A stretch of 64,000 nt of DNA from JBARDN01 sp963755705 (GCA_963755705.1 CAVWKW010000001.1:930001-994000); one strand, 5' to 3'; positions 25,593 to 35,318 are shown, counted from the first letter of the stretch. Numbers and translations are program-made. Notes: generated from the sequence alone by a model not told the origin.

Positions 25593-26951
25593 ATGTCTTT
25601 TCCCAGGCAAGTTACCCGCGCAGATCAAAAGCTTGGCGTTATCTTATCCCAGATGGCGCGGCTCAGGCTGCGCCTCAATTCACTGGCGCTTCAACACGCT
25701 GCGTTCCGCGCGCTGGCGACCCTCTTGATTGCGGGCGGATTGATTTTTGTCTCCGCGAATTGGGTTTCGCCACTCATCTTCTTGAGCACGAGCGTGGTGA
25801 TCTCGCTCGTCGCTATTGCCGTGATTGTAAGAGCGGCCCGGACCGGATTGGCGATGCGCGCAAGCGCGGTGGGGGCGGCGCAAATCGCCGACCAGCGCGC
25901 TAATCTGAAGGGCCGGCTCGCCACGATCGTCGAAGTGGCGCCGCGGGCCGACCGCGGAGCGCTATGGCCGTATGTGGTCGAGGACGCGCTCTCTTATCGC
26001 CAGGAGTTTGCCGCAAAGCGAATCGAACGCCGGCGGGTTGAACGATCGGTATGGGTTCTTGCCGCGGCGATGATCGCCGCGGCGGTGATGATTCCGCTCG
26101 CCCGCGCGCCGCATCCTTCCATCCTCGCTCAGGCCGAGCAGCCCGCCGACTTAACGATAGACCTCGACGATCTTCATCTGCGTCCCGCCGATCCGGGCGA
26201 CGGCGCGGGGCTCGAGTTGCAGGCCGATTCCTCGACGATGAGCAGGCTCCAGGCCAAGCTCGCGCAAGAAGGATTGAATCCGGACGCGGCGAGCGGCCAT
26301 GCGCCGGGCGGTATCGTCAATAGCGCGCGCAGCCTTGCCGAAAGAGTCCAGAGCAAGCTGCGCGGCGAGCGACCCTCGCGAAAGCATCGGCTGACCCTCA
26401 AGCTCGCCGACTCGGGCGGTGACCAGGCGAACAGTCCGCGCGGCGACGAATCCGCGCTTGGCCGGCAGCATCGCCAGGACGAGGCCGCCGGCCAGTTCAA
26501 GCGCGAGCATCCGTTTGGCGACGAAGATATTCCGCTGCCCAAGGTTGACGAAACCCACGGCCCGCAGGAGCAGCACGTACCGGGCGGAGGCGCCGATCTC
26601 CAGACTCCCGGTTTGACCAATCCGGAGAACTCACCCGACGCCGATTCCGCGCCCGACACGTCTGACCAGCGCGGAAACCTCGGGAGCAGCGGAGGTCCGT
26701 CGCACGGAATCGGCGCGGATCCGGACAGCCTCTTCGGCGCCGCCACCAAATCCTCGATGAGCACCGAGGGCTTTGAGATCTCGATCGAGGCGCGCGCGAT
26801 GGCGCATGGCGCAAAGGGCTCGGGCGAGGCTTATCTGCCGCCCAAGGTTCGCACCCCGCTAAGCCCGGTTCAGCAAGCCGACGAACCGATCGCACGCGCC
26901 GCGGTGCCGCCCGAAGATCGAACCACTATCGAGCGGGTGTTTGAACGATGA
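25593..26951 (+). CDS. Two-helix membrane protein heading the MoxR/vWA operon
   Basis: From the ATG at 25593 the protein is 452 residues; the ATG at 25653 is also possible. Two adjacent membrane helices (HAAFRALATLLIAGGLIFVS and PLIFLSTSVVISLVAIAVIV) precede a cytoplasmic helical segment. A third helix follows (SVWVLAAAMIAAAVMIPLA). The remaining 290 residues are polar, rich in Asp, Gly, Pro and Ser, and look disordered. The last part (SFEISIEARAMAH-like region and YLPPKVRTPLSPVQQ) looks more ordered. I do not recognise a named family. Its stop overlaps the MoxR start (ATGA), so it is part of that machine. Confidence 0.8.
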   Translation: MSFPRQVTRADQKLGVILSQMARLRLRLNSLALQHAAFRALATLLIAGGLIFVSANWVSPLIFLSTSVVISLVAIAVIVRAARTGLAMRASAVGAAQIADQRANLKGRLATIVEVAPRADRGALWPYVVEDALSYRQEFAAKRIERRRVERSVWVLAAAMIAAAVMIPLARAPHPSILAQAEQPADLTIDLDDLHLRPADPGDGAGLELQADSSTMSRLQAKLAQEGLNPDAASGHAPGGIVNSARSLAERVQSKLRGERPSRKHRLTLKLADSGGDQANSPRGDESALGRQHRQDEAAGQFKREHPFGDEDIPLPKVDETHGPQEQHVPGGGADLQTPGLTNPENSPDADSAPDTSDQRGNLGSSGGPSHGIGADPDSLFGAATKSSMSTEGFEISIEARAMAHGAKGSGEAYLPPKVRTPLSPVQQADEPIARAAVPPEDRTTIERVFER

Positions 26952-27991
26952 GCGAGCCAGCAGCCGTCGAAACTCCGACCGTCGCGGATTTCGCGCGCAC
27001 CTTCCGGCGCGTGCAGGCGGAGATTCACAAGGTCATCATCGGGCACGAGCAGGCGGTCGAAGAACTGCTCTCGGCGTTGTTCGCGGGCGGGCATGTGCTG
27101 ATCGAAGGCGTGCCCGGCACCGGCAAGACCACGCTGGTCAAAACGCTCGGGCTGGCGCTCGACCTGAGCTTCAACCGGATTCAGTTCACGGTCGATCTGA
27201 TGCCGGCCGATATCACGGGCACGCGGGTGATTCTTTCAGGCGATGACGGGCGGCGCGAGTTCACGTTCCAGCCGGGCCCGGTGTTCTGCCATATCCTGCT
27301 CGGCGACGAGATAAATCGCGCGACGCCAAAGACGCAGTCGGCGCTGCTCGAGGCGATGGCGGAGTTGCAGGTCACGGTCTCGGGAATCACCTATCCGCTG
27401 GCGCCGCCGTACTTTGTGATGGCGACGCTCAATCCGATTGAGATGGAAGGCACCTATCCGCTGCCCGAGGCGCAGCTCGACCGCTTCCTGTTCAAGGTGC
27501 GGCTCAACTATCCGGACGAGGAGCAACTGGTGCGGATAATTTCCTCGACCACCGGACCGGATGAGGCTGGAGTTGCGCCGGTGTTTTCGGGCGCTGATGC
27601 GCCGGGCCGGATCGAGTCGCTCAAGAAGCTGGTGCGCGAGGTGATCGCGGCGCCGGCGATGGATCAGTACGCGGCGCGAATCGTGCGCGCGACCCAGCCC
27701 GAGCACTCGCGCTACATCGGTGAATCTCCGCGCTCGATGCATGACGAGATGGTCAATCGCTACGTGATGTTCGGCTCGAGTCCGCGCGGCGCGCAGGCGC
27801 TGATCATGGGCGCCAAGGTGCGCGCGCTGCTAGACGGACGCGCCAACGTCGCGCGCGAAGATATTGAAGCGGTCGCGGTGCCTGCGCTGGCACATCGCAT
27901 CATGCTCAACTACGCCGCGCATTCCGACGCGGTCGCGGCCGAGCAGATTGTCGAGCGCGTGATCAAATCCGCCAGCGCCGCCCGCAGTTGA
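26948..27991 (+). CDS. MoxR-type AAA+ ATPase
   Basis: A 347-residue MoxR: Walker A LIEGVPGTGKTTLVKTLGLA, the MoxR-specific RIQFTVDLMPADITGT, Walker B HILLGDEINRATPKTQSALL, sensor 1 FVMATLNPIEMEGTYPLPEA and arginine-finger region QLDRFLFKVRLNYP. The C-terminal lid follows. MoxR ATPases work with vWA proteins to assemble or activate membrane or metal-containing complexes, and the next genes encode such partners. Confidence 0.95.
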   Translation: MSEPAAVETPTVADFARTFRRVQAEIHKVIIGHEQAVEELLSALFAGGHVLIEGVPGTGKTTLVKTLGLALDLSFNRIQFTVDLMPADITGTRVILSGDDGRREFTFQPGPVFCHILLGDEINRATPKTQSALLEAMAELQVTVSGITYPLAPPYFVMATLNPIEMEGTYPLPEAQLDRFLFKVRLNYPDEEQLVRIISSTTGPDEAGVAPVFSGADAPGRIESLKKLVREVIAAPAMDQYAARIVRATQPEHSRYIGESPRSMHDEMVNRYVMFGSSPRGAQALIMGAKVRALLDGRANVAREDIEAVAVPALAHRIMLNYAAHSDAVAAEQIVERVIKSASAARS

Positions 27992-28001
27992 GGTTTCACT
28001 G

Positions 28002-28907
28002 ATGCTCGAAGCGCGCGCGTTCGAGCCCGAATTTCTGAAGAAGCTTGACCGGCTGGCGCTGGGAATCAAGCGCGCCCGCACGGTGCGCGCCGGCACGCGC
28101 ACGCTCGGGCGCGTGCAGGGACTTGGCATCGAGCCGGAAAATTTCCGCGAGTATGCCGCCGGCGACGACCTGCGTTTCCTCGACTGGAACGCGTACGCGC
28201 GGCTCGACCAACTTTCGATTCGCACTTTCCGCGCCGACCGCCAGGTCGAGCTTACGATTCTGATAGATGCGAGCGCGTCGATGGGGTTTCCCGCGCGCGA
28301 CGACAAGCTTGGACTCGCGCTGGCGCTGGGCGCGGCGATTGCCTACGTCGGGATGAGCGAAAACGATCCGGTGCGGATGGCGGCGTTCGCGATGCGCCGC
28401 GGAGAAATGCGCCTGGACGCGACGGGGTTTTATCGCCGGCGCGAATCCTACCTCGAGTTCAAGCCGTTCGTCGCCGCGGTGAAATGCGGCGGCGAGACGC
28501 GAATCGGCGCGGCGGTCGATGATTTGCTGCACCATCGCCGGCCGGCAGGAATCGTGATCGTCATTTCGGATTTCCTGGTCAACCAGTCCGACTATGAAGA
28601 CGGGCTCGCGCGGCTGGTGCTCGCGCGCCACGAAGTGAAAGCCGTGCATGTGATGGGCGAGATCGAATCGACCGGCGAATATCCGCCCGGACTGGTTCGG
28701 GTGCGCGATGCCGAAACCGGGGAGACGCGCGAGACGGTCTTCGGTCCGGAGACGGCCGCTGCGTGCCGCCGCAAGGTCGAGGCGATCTCGGCGCGAGTGC
28801 GCGAGTTCTGCACCGGCCGCGGAATCACCTACACGCGAGCATTCGGGGCGGCGAGCCTCGAAACATTTTTCGAGCACGAACTCGCGGCGCTGGGCGTGGT
28901 CAGGTAG
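28002..28907 (+). CDS. DUF58 protein with vWA-like fold
   Basis: The protein is 301 residues. The DUF58 signature is clear: GLGIEPENFREYAAGDDLRF then LDWNAYARLDQLSIRTFRAD. It is followed by the MIDAS-like LTILIDASASMGFP and VIVISDFLVN. DUF58 proteins are the usual partners of MoxR ATPases. The ATG is 10 bp after the MoxR stop and the next gene starts 2 bp after its stop. Confidence 0.93.
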   Translation: MLEARAFEPEFLKKLDRLALGIKRARTVRAGTRTLGRVQGLGIEPENFREYAAGDDLRFLDWNAYARLDQLSIRTFRADRQVELTILIDASASMGFPARDDKLGLALALGAAIAYVGMSENDPVRMAAFAMRRGEMRLDATGFYRRRESYLEFKPFVAAVKCGGETRIGAAVDDLLHHRRPAGIVIVISDFLVNQSDYEDGLARLVLARHEVKAVHVMGEIESTGEYPPGLVRVRDAETGETRETVFGPETAAACRRKVEAISARVREFCTGRGITYTRAFGAASLETFFEHELAALGVVR

Positions 28908-28909
28908 CC

Positions 28910-30793
28910 ATGGGATTTCTGGTTCCGGCAAATCTTCTCTGGGCGCTCGCACTCGGCGTGCTGGTGCTGATCTACCTGCGCTCGCGCTCGCGTCCGACGC
29001 TCGAAGTGTCGAGCCTGATGCTGTTCGACGACGCGCCCGCGCCCGTCGCGAGTGTGCGCCACGTCCGGCTGGATCCGCTGTTCTGGCTCGAGGTCGCGGG
29101 AATCACCGCGCTGGTGCTGGCGATCGGCGGCCTTTACGCGATGGTGCCGGTGCGCGCGAGCCGCGGCCGCAGCCATGCGCTGGTGTTCGATCTGGGCGCG
29201 GCGATGAGCGCGCGCGAGGACGGGAGTTTGCGGCTGGAGCTCGCGCGCCGGGCGGCGGTCAAGATTATCGCCGACGCTCCGGCGGGCGACGAGTTCAGCG
29301 TGATCACTTATGCGCTCGAAGCGCAGGTGCCAGCGCCGCAGACCGGAAATCTTTTGGTGGTGAAGGCGGCGATTAATTCGCTCGTGCCGCTTGCGGTCGC
29401 GGCCAAGGCGGCGGCGCTGAGCGCCGCGATTATCCGCGCCCGCGGCTCTTCGGAGATCGATCTGTTCACCGATCGCAGTCCGCCGGCCGAGGCGATTGGC
29501 GGATCGCTCGGCGAAGCCCAGGTGCGGGTGCATCGCATCGGTAAGGATGACGGCAACCTTGCGATAGCCGCGCTCGATCCCGGGACGCCCGGTTCGACAA
29601 AGGGCCGCGCGCTGATCCGGAATTTTTCCGCCGCGCCTCATCTGATAGATGTCGCTATCGATCTCGACGGAAGGGAAGTCGAGCACGACCCGCTGATGCT
29701 CGCGCCGCGCGAACAGGTGCTGCTCCCGTTCGGTCCGCTGCATTCGGGCGGGATCCTGCGCGCGCGGATTCTCACCCAGGACGCGATCGCCGCCGACAAC
29801 CAGCGCTGGGCGATCGCGCGCTCGGACGGCGCGGCGCGGGCGCTCGTGCTCTCGCCGGACGCGGGCGTGCGCGGCGACCTGGCGCGGGTGCTGCTCGCGA
29901 TCAATCCAAATTTCCAGGTCGAGACGATCGATCCGGCGAAGTTCGCGCCGACGCGCGGCGCGCCGGCGGCGAAGCGATATGACCTGGCCGTGATGCACGA
30001 CTCTTACGTACCCGGAATCGGCGCCGAAGCGACGCTGATGATATATCCGCCGTTGTCATCAGCTTCTGGCGCGGGAATTCCCGGACTGAAAGTCGAGGGG
30101 ACCGCGCGCTCGGCGGCGATGAGTTCCGAGCGCGGCACTGAGCCCGCGGGCGATGCAGGCGCGGCGCTCGGCGCGACGCGCGTGATCCAGCTTCCTGAGT
30201 GGATGGACGCGCTCGGCTACGCGACGTATGGAGCCGCGGGCGCAGTTATCCCGATCGTCGCGGCGGGCGAGGTGCCGAGCGGCCGGGTTGGAGTGATCGC
30301 CTTCGACGTGCGCGATCATTTTCTGTTCGATCCCGACCGGCTCGACGCGCTGATCGCGTTCGTCAACGTCACCCGGCGGCTGACCGCGCCGGTGGGCGTC
30401 CAGGTGGTGCCGACGGGCGCGTTCGTTACGTTGGCGGTCACGGGCGCGGCGCAAGTTACTCAGCCCGACGGCTCCAAGGTCGCTCTGAAAGCGGACAAGT
30501 GGGGGCGCGTGAAGCTGCGTCCGCTCGAGGCAGGACGCTACGTGATCGAGTCGGCGGGCGCGCGCCAGACTGTGCTGGCAAACTATTACGATGCGGCAGA
30601 ATCCGATCTGACCGTTCGTGAAGCGGCGCCAGCGCCTGCGGTGGCTGTTGCTCATGCCGAAACCCCAGCGGCCGCACCCAAACAAGTTCTGCCGCTCGCA
30701 TTTATTCTGATCGCGCTCGCGATGGGCGCGTTCGTCCTCGAGTCGATTCTCCTGGTGCGGCACGCCGCGCGATGGAGGATGACGCATGTTTGA
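28910..30793 (+). CDS. BatA-like membrane protein with vWA-like domain
   Basis: The ATG at 28910 gives 627 residues. The first 30 residues (MGFLVPANLLWALALGVLVL then IYLRSRSRPTLEVSSLMLFD) are the aerotolerance-regulator N-terminal membrane segment. A second helix (FWLEVAGITALVLAIGGLYA) leads to a vWA-like fold (HALVFDLGAAMSAREDG) whose metal site is degenerate: DLGAAMS rather than DxSxS. A long beta-rich periplasmic part and a last helix (VLPLAFILIALAMGAFVLES) follow. It overlaps the next gene by 8 bp. Confidence 0.85.
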   Translation: MGFLVPANLLWALALGVLVLIYLRSRSRPTLEVSSLMLFDDAPAPVASVRHVRLDPLFWLEVAGITALVLAIGGLYAMVPVRASRGRSHALVFDLGAAMSAREDGSLRLELARRAAVKIIADAPAGDEFSVITYALEAQVPAPQTGNLLVVKAAINSLVPLAVAAKAAALSAAIIRARGSSEIDLFTDRSPPAEAIGGSLGEAQVRVHRIGKDDGNLAIAALDPGTPGSTKGRALIRNFSAAPHLIDVAIDLDGREVEHDPLMLAPREQVLLPFGPLHSGGILRARILTQDAIAADNQRWAIARSDGAARALVLSPDAGVRGDLARVLLAINPNFQVETIDPAKFAPTRGAPAAKRYDLAVMHDSYVPGIGAEATLMIYPPLSSASGAGIPGLKVEGTARSAAMSSERGTEPAGDAGAALGATRVIQLPEWMDALGYATYGAAGAVIPIVAAGEVPSGRVGVIAFDVRDHFLFDPDRLDALIAFVNVTRRLTAPVGVQVVPTGAFVTLAVTGAAQVTQPDGSKVALKADKWGRVKLRPLEAGRYVIESAGARQTVLANYYDAAESDLTVREAAPAPAVAVAHAETPAAAPKQVLPLAFILIALAMGAFVLESILLVRHAARWRMTHV

Positions 30794-33371
30794 TCGGCCT
30801 GCGATGCTGTGGCTCTTCTTGCTCGCTCCGCTGGTCGCCTACCCGGCGATCGTCGTGATTCGCCGTGGCGCTCTAGTGGCGGGAGCCGCGTCGGCGGCGC
30901 TGCGACTCGGATGCCTTGCGGTGCTGGTCGCGATGCTCGCGGGGCTGCGCATCACCGCGACGATTCCGGCGCGCGGAATCGAGGTGGTCGCGCTGCTCGA
31001 CGACTCGCGCTCGATCGCGCCCGACCAGTTCGCGTGGATGCGCTCGCGAGTGGGCGAAGTTGCGCGCGCGATGGAGTCTCGGGATCGGATCGGCGTGATT
31101 GGCTTTGGCCGGGACGCGCGGCTGGGCGCGGCACTTTCGGATCCGCGCCTGCTCGGAGATTTCCGCATGAAACCCGAACGCGGGGCGACGGATATCGCCG
31201 CCGCGCTAACCGCCGCGCAGAGCCTTTTCTCGGGCGACGCCGACCGGCGGATTCTTTTGCTGAGCGACGGCAACCAGACACGCGGCTCCGCCGCCGCAGA
31301 GATTCCGGCGCTGGTTGACGACGAGACCCGCGTCTATACGGCAGCGCCTCCGGCGCCGGCGGTCGCGCGGGTTGCGCTGACCGGATTTCACGCGCCGGAG
31401 AATGTGCGCGCCGAGCAGCAGTTTAGCTTCGATATCGCGATCGAAAGCGAAGCCACTGATCCGGTGGACGCTCAGGTGCGCCTGTTGCGCGACGGCGATC
31501 CGGTCGGCGGCCAGCACGTGACGCTTCATCAGGGGATGAACCGATTCGAGCTTCCGTACCGGATGGAACACGCGGGCGCATACCTGATGAGCGCGGATCT
31601 GACCGTGCCGCCGGCGCTCGACACGATCAATCCACGCGCCGAGACCGCGCTTTCAGTGGCTGGCGCGCCGCGCATCCTGATTGCGTCGGAGGCGCGGCCC
31701 GAGAGCCTGCTCGATGCGCTCCGGGTACGGCATTACCAAGTCGATATGATTGCGCCGCGCGCGCTCTCGGCGAAGGCCGAAGACTATCTGCCGTATCAGC
31801 TCGTGATAATTGACGACGCTCCAGCGATCGCGCTTCCCGCGCCTGTCCAGCACGCGCTTAATCGCTACGTCGCAGAGCTTGGGGGCGGGCTGGTCGTGAC
31901 TGGAGAGGCGCTGCGAGACGCTAACTACAAGGGCGGAGATTTGGAAAAGACTCTGCCGGTCAGCTTCGAGCAGCAGCCGCCGCCGCCCTCGCGCGAGCCG
32001 ATAGCGGTCTATTTGTGCATCGACCGCTCGAACTCGATGAGCTACGACTCGCGCTATCCCGCGGTGCGCGACGGCGAGCGAATCCGCTACGCCAAGCAAG
32101 CCGCGATCGCGCTTTTGCGCCAGCTCGACGATACCGACTACGCGGGCGTGATCGCGTTTGATTCGCAGCCCTATGTCCTGGGGCATCTGCAGCCGCTCGG
32201 GGAAGATCGGACCGATCTCGAGGCGCGGATCGAGCGCCTGCAGCCGGGCGGAGGAACCGACTTCAAGGACGCGCTCGAAATCGCGCAGCGCGAGATTCTG
32301 GACGCAGGAATTCCGGTGCGCCAGGTGATCCTGCTGACCGACGGCGACACCAATCGGCAGTATCACGATCACGACGCGCTGATCGCGCAATTCTCGAAGG
32401 ACCATATCCCGGTCTCGACCATCAGGATCGGCCCCGACCTCGAGAACTTGCGCCTGCTGCAGGATTTCGCGCAGGCGACCGGCGGCGTCTTTTATCGCGT
32501 CGAGGATATCGAAAAGCTGCCGCTGCTGCTGGTCGGGCTGACGCGCCAAGCGATGAACCGGCGCGCGCAGGACCAGACCTCGGTCGAAGAGGGCGCGCCG
32601 AGCGCGATCCTGTCGGGAATCGCGGCCAAGGACATTCCGCCGATCGATTTTTACGCGTTGACCAAGGCCAAGGACGGCGCGACCGTCGCGCTGAGCGTCA
32701 CGCGCGCGGACCAAGGCTCGCCGCTGCTCGCGGCGTGGCAATACGGCCTCGGGCGTGCCGCGATTTTCTCGGCTGATCCGGACTCGCTCGCGACGCTTAG
32801 CTGGATCAGGTGGAATCACTACGCGCAATTCTGGTCGCAGCTAGTGGGATGGACGATGCGCGAGGGTGCGCCCGGGATGTTCGCGATTCGGATGCGCACC
32901 GCGCCCGACGGCGCGGTCACGGTCGAAGCCGAAAAGGCCGACACCAGGCTCGCGCCCAACCTCGTGTGCCGAATCACGGGTCCCGGCCACGCGCTCGACG
33001 TGCCGATGACCCAGACGGCGCCGTCGCTCTACAGCGGCGAGATCGGGCCGCTGCCGCGCGGAAAATACGTGGCGACGCTGATGGTCAAGGCGGGCGATAT
33101 CGAGCAGGCGCTGACCCTGCGCGAGTTCGCCTCGGCCGGCGCGATTCCCGCCGACGCGGCTGAGCTTCGGCTGCGGCCGCCGGACCTCGATTTGCTGCGG
33201 CGGCTGGCACGCTCAACCGGCGGCGAGTTTGATCCCGCGTGGCCCTCGCTCGCGCGGCATCGGGGACGCACGATCACGATGCGCCAGAGCGCCGACTCGG
33301 TTCTGCTGCCGCTTGCAATCGCGCTCTTTCTGGGCGAGGTTTTCGTGCGCCGCCGCTTTCTCGGTGACTGA
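30786..33371 (+). CDS. Membrane protein with two vWA domains and amidotransferase-like middle
   Basis: This 861-residue protein has two N-terminal helices and a first vWA domain with LLDDSRSI (about residues 71-77), RGATDIAAAL and LLLSDGNQTRG. A beta segment and a GATase1-like middle follow (LIASEARPESLLDALRVRHY, LVIIDDAPA, GGGLVVTGEAL). The second vWA domain has a complete MIDAS: YLCIDRSNSMSYD, GGGTDFKDAL and LLTDGDTNRQYHD. The C-terminal part is beta-rich and ends with a helix (VLLPLAIALFLGEVFVRRRF). Similar proteins end MoxR operons in many bacteria; the client is unknown. Confidence 0.88.
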   Translation: MFDRPAMLWLFLLAPLVAYPAIVVIRRGALVAGAASAALRLGCLAVLVAMLAGLRITATIPARGIEVVALLDDSRSIAPDQFAWMRSRVGEVARAMESRDRIGVIGFGRDARLGAALSDPRLLGDFRMKPERGATDIAAALTAAQSLFSGDADRRILLLSDGNQTRGSAAAEIPALVDDETRVYTAAPPAPAVARVALTGFHAPENVRAEQQFSFDIAIESEATDPVDAQVRLLRDGDPVGGQHVTLHQGMNRFELPYRMEHAGAYLMSADLTVPPALDTINPRAETALSVAGAPRILIASEARPESLLDALRVRHYQVDMIAPRALSAKAEDYLPYQLVIIDDAPAIALPAPVQHALNRYVAELGGGLVVTGEALRDANYKGGDLEKTLPVSFEQQPPPPSREPIAVYLCIDRSNSMSYDSRYPAVRDGERIRYAKQAAIALLRQLDDTDYAGVIAFDSQPYVLGHLQPLGEDRTDLEARIERLQPGGGTDFKDALEIAQREILDAGIPVRQVILLTDGDTNRQYHDHDALIAQFSKDHIPVSTIRIGPDLENLRLLQDFAQATGGVFYRVEDIEKLPLLLVGLTRQAMNRRAQDQTSVEEGAPSAILSGIAAKDIPPIDFYALTKAKDGATVALSVTRADQGSPLLAAWQYGLGRAAIFSADPDSLATLSWIRWNHYAQFWSQLVGWTMREGAPGMFAIRMRTAPDGAVTVEAEKADTRLAPNLVCRITGPGHALDVPMTQTAPSLYSGEIGPLPRGKYVATLMVKAGDIEQALTLREFASAGAIPADAAELRLRPPDLDLLRRLARSTGGEFDPAWPSLARHRGRTITMRQSADSVLLPLAIALFLGEVFVRRRFLGD

Positions 33372-33388
33372 GGCGCCAGGAGAACCCT

Positions 33389-33937
33389 ATGAAGAAAAAG
33401 GTTGCGGTTGTGGCGATGCTCGCGGCGATCTTGTGCGTGATCGGTTTTGTGGCGAATGCGCACGCGGCCGCGTCGGCGCGGGATATCGCGGCGCTCCAGA
33501 AAGCCAAGCTCATCTATATCGCGACGGTCCGCAAAGACGGCAATGAGAGCCGTGCGGTTCCGGTCTGGTTCGTGGTCGACAAGGACAACCGCGTGCTGAT
33601 TCAGACCGGTCCGCAAAGCTGGAAGGCCAAGCGCATCCGGCGCGGGAGCCCAGCGTTGATTTGGATTGGGAACAGCGCCGGCCCCGCTTTTATCGGCACG
33701 GCCGAAATCACGACCGACTCCACGGTGACCTCGCAAATCGAAAGCGATATTCCGCGCAAGTACCTGCTCGCGCGGGTAGGGTTCTCGCGGCCGACACAGG
33801 CGAAGTTTGACGCCGGGACAATCTGCGCGATCCGGATCACGCCTGCGCGCGATCTGCCCGAGGGCTTCGAATCCAAACCGGGAACCCCTGCGCCCGCGCT
33901 CGCCGCGCCGCCGGGGGCGTCGCCGAAAGCACAATAG
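33389..33937 (+). CDS. Exported pyridoxamine-phosphate-oxidase-like split-barrel protein
   Basis: The 182-residue protein begins with a signal peptide (KVAVVAMLAAILCVIGFVAN, then AHAA). A split beta-barrel follows: LIYIATVRKDGNESRAVPVW, FVVDKDNRVLIQTGPQSWKA, KRIRRGSPALIWIGN and FIGTAEITTD. This is the layout of FMN- or F420-binding PNPOx-like proteins. An exported member is uncommon. The tail is Ala/Pro-rich and disordered. It lies 17 bp after the vWA gene and probably belongs to that transcript. Confidence 0.78.
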   Translation: MKKKVAVVAMLAAILCVIGFVANAHAAASARDIAALQKAKLIYIATVRKDGNESRAVPVWFVVDKDNRVLIQTGPQSWKAKRIRRGSPALIWIGNSAGPAFIGTAEITTDSTVTSQIESDIPRKYLLARVGFSRPTQAKFDAGTICAIRITPARDLPEGFESKPGTPAPALAAPPGASPKAQ

Positions 33938-34006
33938 AATCGTGGATGACGAGAGTCGAGAAATTTTTCTCTGGCATCATTGCGGCGCGGGAGTAAGATA
34001 ATTTTT

Positions 34007-34417
34007 ATGGCACAGGAGAGTGCATCGCTGCTGATCGGCAGGGCGCTTCGCAAGCGTTGCCCGGTATGTGGCAATGGCGCGGTCTTCGCCTCGCACTTCC
34101 ACATGAACCGGACCTGCCCGGCCTGTCATGCGATATTCTGGAAAGACCCCGGCGAGTCGCTCGGTGCTATGTACCTTGACTACGCGGTCGCGGCGGGCGC
34201 GTTTCTGATCTGCTGGGCGATTCTGGATTGGACGACCCCGCTTTCCGATCTCACTCAACTGGTCATCCTGTGCGTGATCGCGGTCGCAAGCGTGCTGGCA
34301 TGCTTCCCTTACACGCGCAGCGCATGGACGGTGCTGGTGTATATTTCAGGCGGAATCGAACGTCCGCAACTCCGCGTGATTCGCGGCGGCAAGGACGACT
34401 CCCATCGCGCCGCCTAG
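34007..34417 (+). CDS. DUF983 zinc-ribbon membrane protein
   Basis: The ATG at 34007 gives 136 residues. RKRCPVCGNGAVFASHFHMN followed by RTCPACHAIFWKDPGESLGA is the DUF983 zinc-ribbon and signature. Two membrane helices follow (LDYAVAAGAFLICWAILDW; LVILCVIAVASVLACFPYT). The function is unknown; relatives often sit near cytochrome c oxidase genes, which are absent here. Confidence 0.88.
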   Translation: MAQESASLLIGRALRKRCPVCGNGAVFASHFHMNRTCPACHAIFWKDPGESLGAMYLDYAVAAGAFLICWAILDWTTPLSDLTQLVILCVIAVASVLACFPYTRSAWTVLVYISGGIERPQLRVIRGGKDDSHRAA

Positions 34418-34424
34418 CGCGACG

Positions 34425-35132
34425 TCAAATTCCTAACGCTTCGAGCAGGCTGACGAGGGCGGTGCATACCACTTCGGGCCGGGTCAGAACGGCCAGGTGG
34501 TCGGCTGACGCGCGCAATGTAACCCAGCCGGCCTTTCCCGCTTTGTTGGCGAACGCGCCGTATCCGTCGCTAAGCTGCAGATATCCGCATCGGAGAAATC
34601 TGTCCGCGCCCGTGGTGGGCGCACGCTCCTCCAGATAGGCAACTCGTATTCGAGGCAACTCGCCGATGAATCGTTGGCGGGCATTTGGGTCAGGGATCAA
34701 AGCCGAGATGACCTCCGGCGGAAACCATTCATGCCAAGGCGGCAGAAGACCGTTGCGAGCCAGGCCGCGAAGATGAGTGCTCAACACTGGCGGAGCCGTA
34801 TCGAACCAGCTCCGACCGGGATGCGGCAGGATCGCGTCAACGAATATGGCGTAGCAGGGCTGGTCAAGCTTTTCCGCTATCGTAGGCAGCAGAGCGCCGG
34901 CACCGCTGTGAGCTATTAGAGTCACGGGTTCAGCGCGCGGACATTTTCGAACTGCGTCGGCAATATGCTCCGCGGCATTCTCGTAGTATGGCGGATCGCC
35001 GCCCGCGAAATCGCGGAGTGATGGTATGCAGACCGGGTATCCTTTGCGCTGTAACAGGTCGCTACACAGCCGCCAAGTCAAAGGTCCAACTGAGGGGCTG
35101 TGAATCATCACCAGCATCGACGCATCGAGCAT
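34425..35132 (-). CDS. Alpha/beta hydrolase
   Basis: The 235-residue protein is an esterase-like alpha/beta hydrolase: MLVMIHSPSVGPLTW at the oxyanion region, TLIAHSGAGALLPTIAEKL with the nucleophile Ser, an acidic FVDAILPHPGRSWFD strand, and a likely catalytic His in LRASADHLAVLTRPE. The nucleophile elbow is HSGAG, typical of putative esterases and not of lipases. It converges with the DUF983 gene across 7 bp. Substrate unknown. Confidence 0.8.
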   Translation of the reverse strand: MLDASMLVMIHSPSVGPLTWRLCSDLLQRKGYPVCIPSLRDFAGGDPPYYENAAEHIADAVRKCPRAEPVTLIAHSGAGALLPTIAEKLDQPCYAIFVDAILPHPGRSWFDTAPPVLSTHLRGLARNGLLPPWHEWFPPEVISALIPDPNARQRFIGELPRIRVAYLEERAPTTGADRFLRCGYLQLSDGYGAFANKAGKAGWVTLRASADHLAVLTRPEVVCTALVSLLEALGI

Positions 35133-35220
35133 AACCGCTTCACCGCAGAGTCGAAAACCTCGCCTTGAACAAGAGCATCGATAGGCGGGGCTTCTGATTC
35201 GTCGAGTATGCCGGCGCGAG

Positions 35221-35296
35221 GACGGGCGCGTCGCGACGCGCCCCTACGAAGGCAGCCAGAGGTGGCCGCCGGTCCTACTACAGTAGGGCCGCCGTT
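35221..35296. repeat. REP-like palindrome copy plus adjacent hairpins
   Basis: Positions 35221-35250 repeat 23667-23696 exactly over 30 bp, including the 20-bp palindrome. Immediately downstream CGGTCCTAC-TACA-GTAGGGCCG (35270-35291) is a nine-pair stem with one wobble. It is followed by GGCCGC-CGTTTCA-GCGGCC. The block lies just beyond the stop of the aminotransferase gene and could also act as its terminator. Nothing else is seen in 35133-35318. Confidence 0.8.
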
Positions 35297-35318
35297 TCAG
35301 CGGCCTCTTCATCGAATC

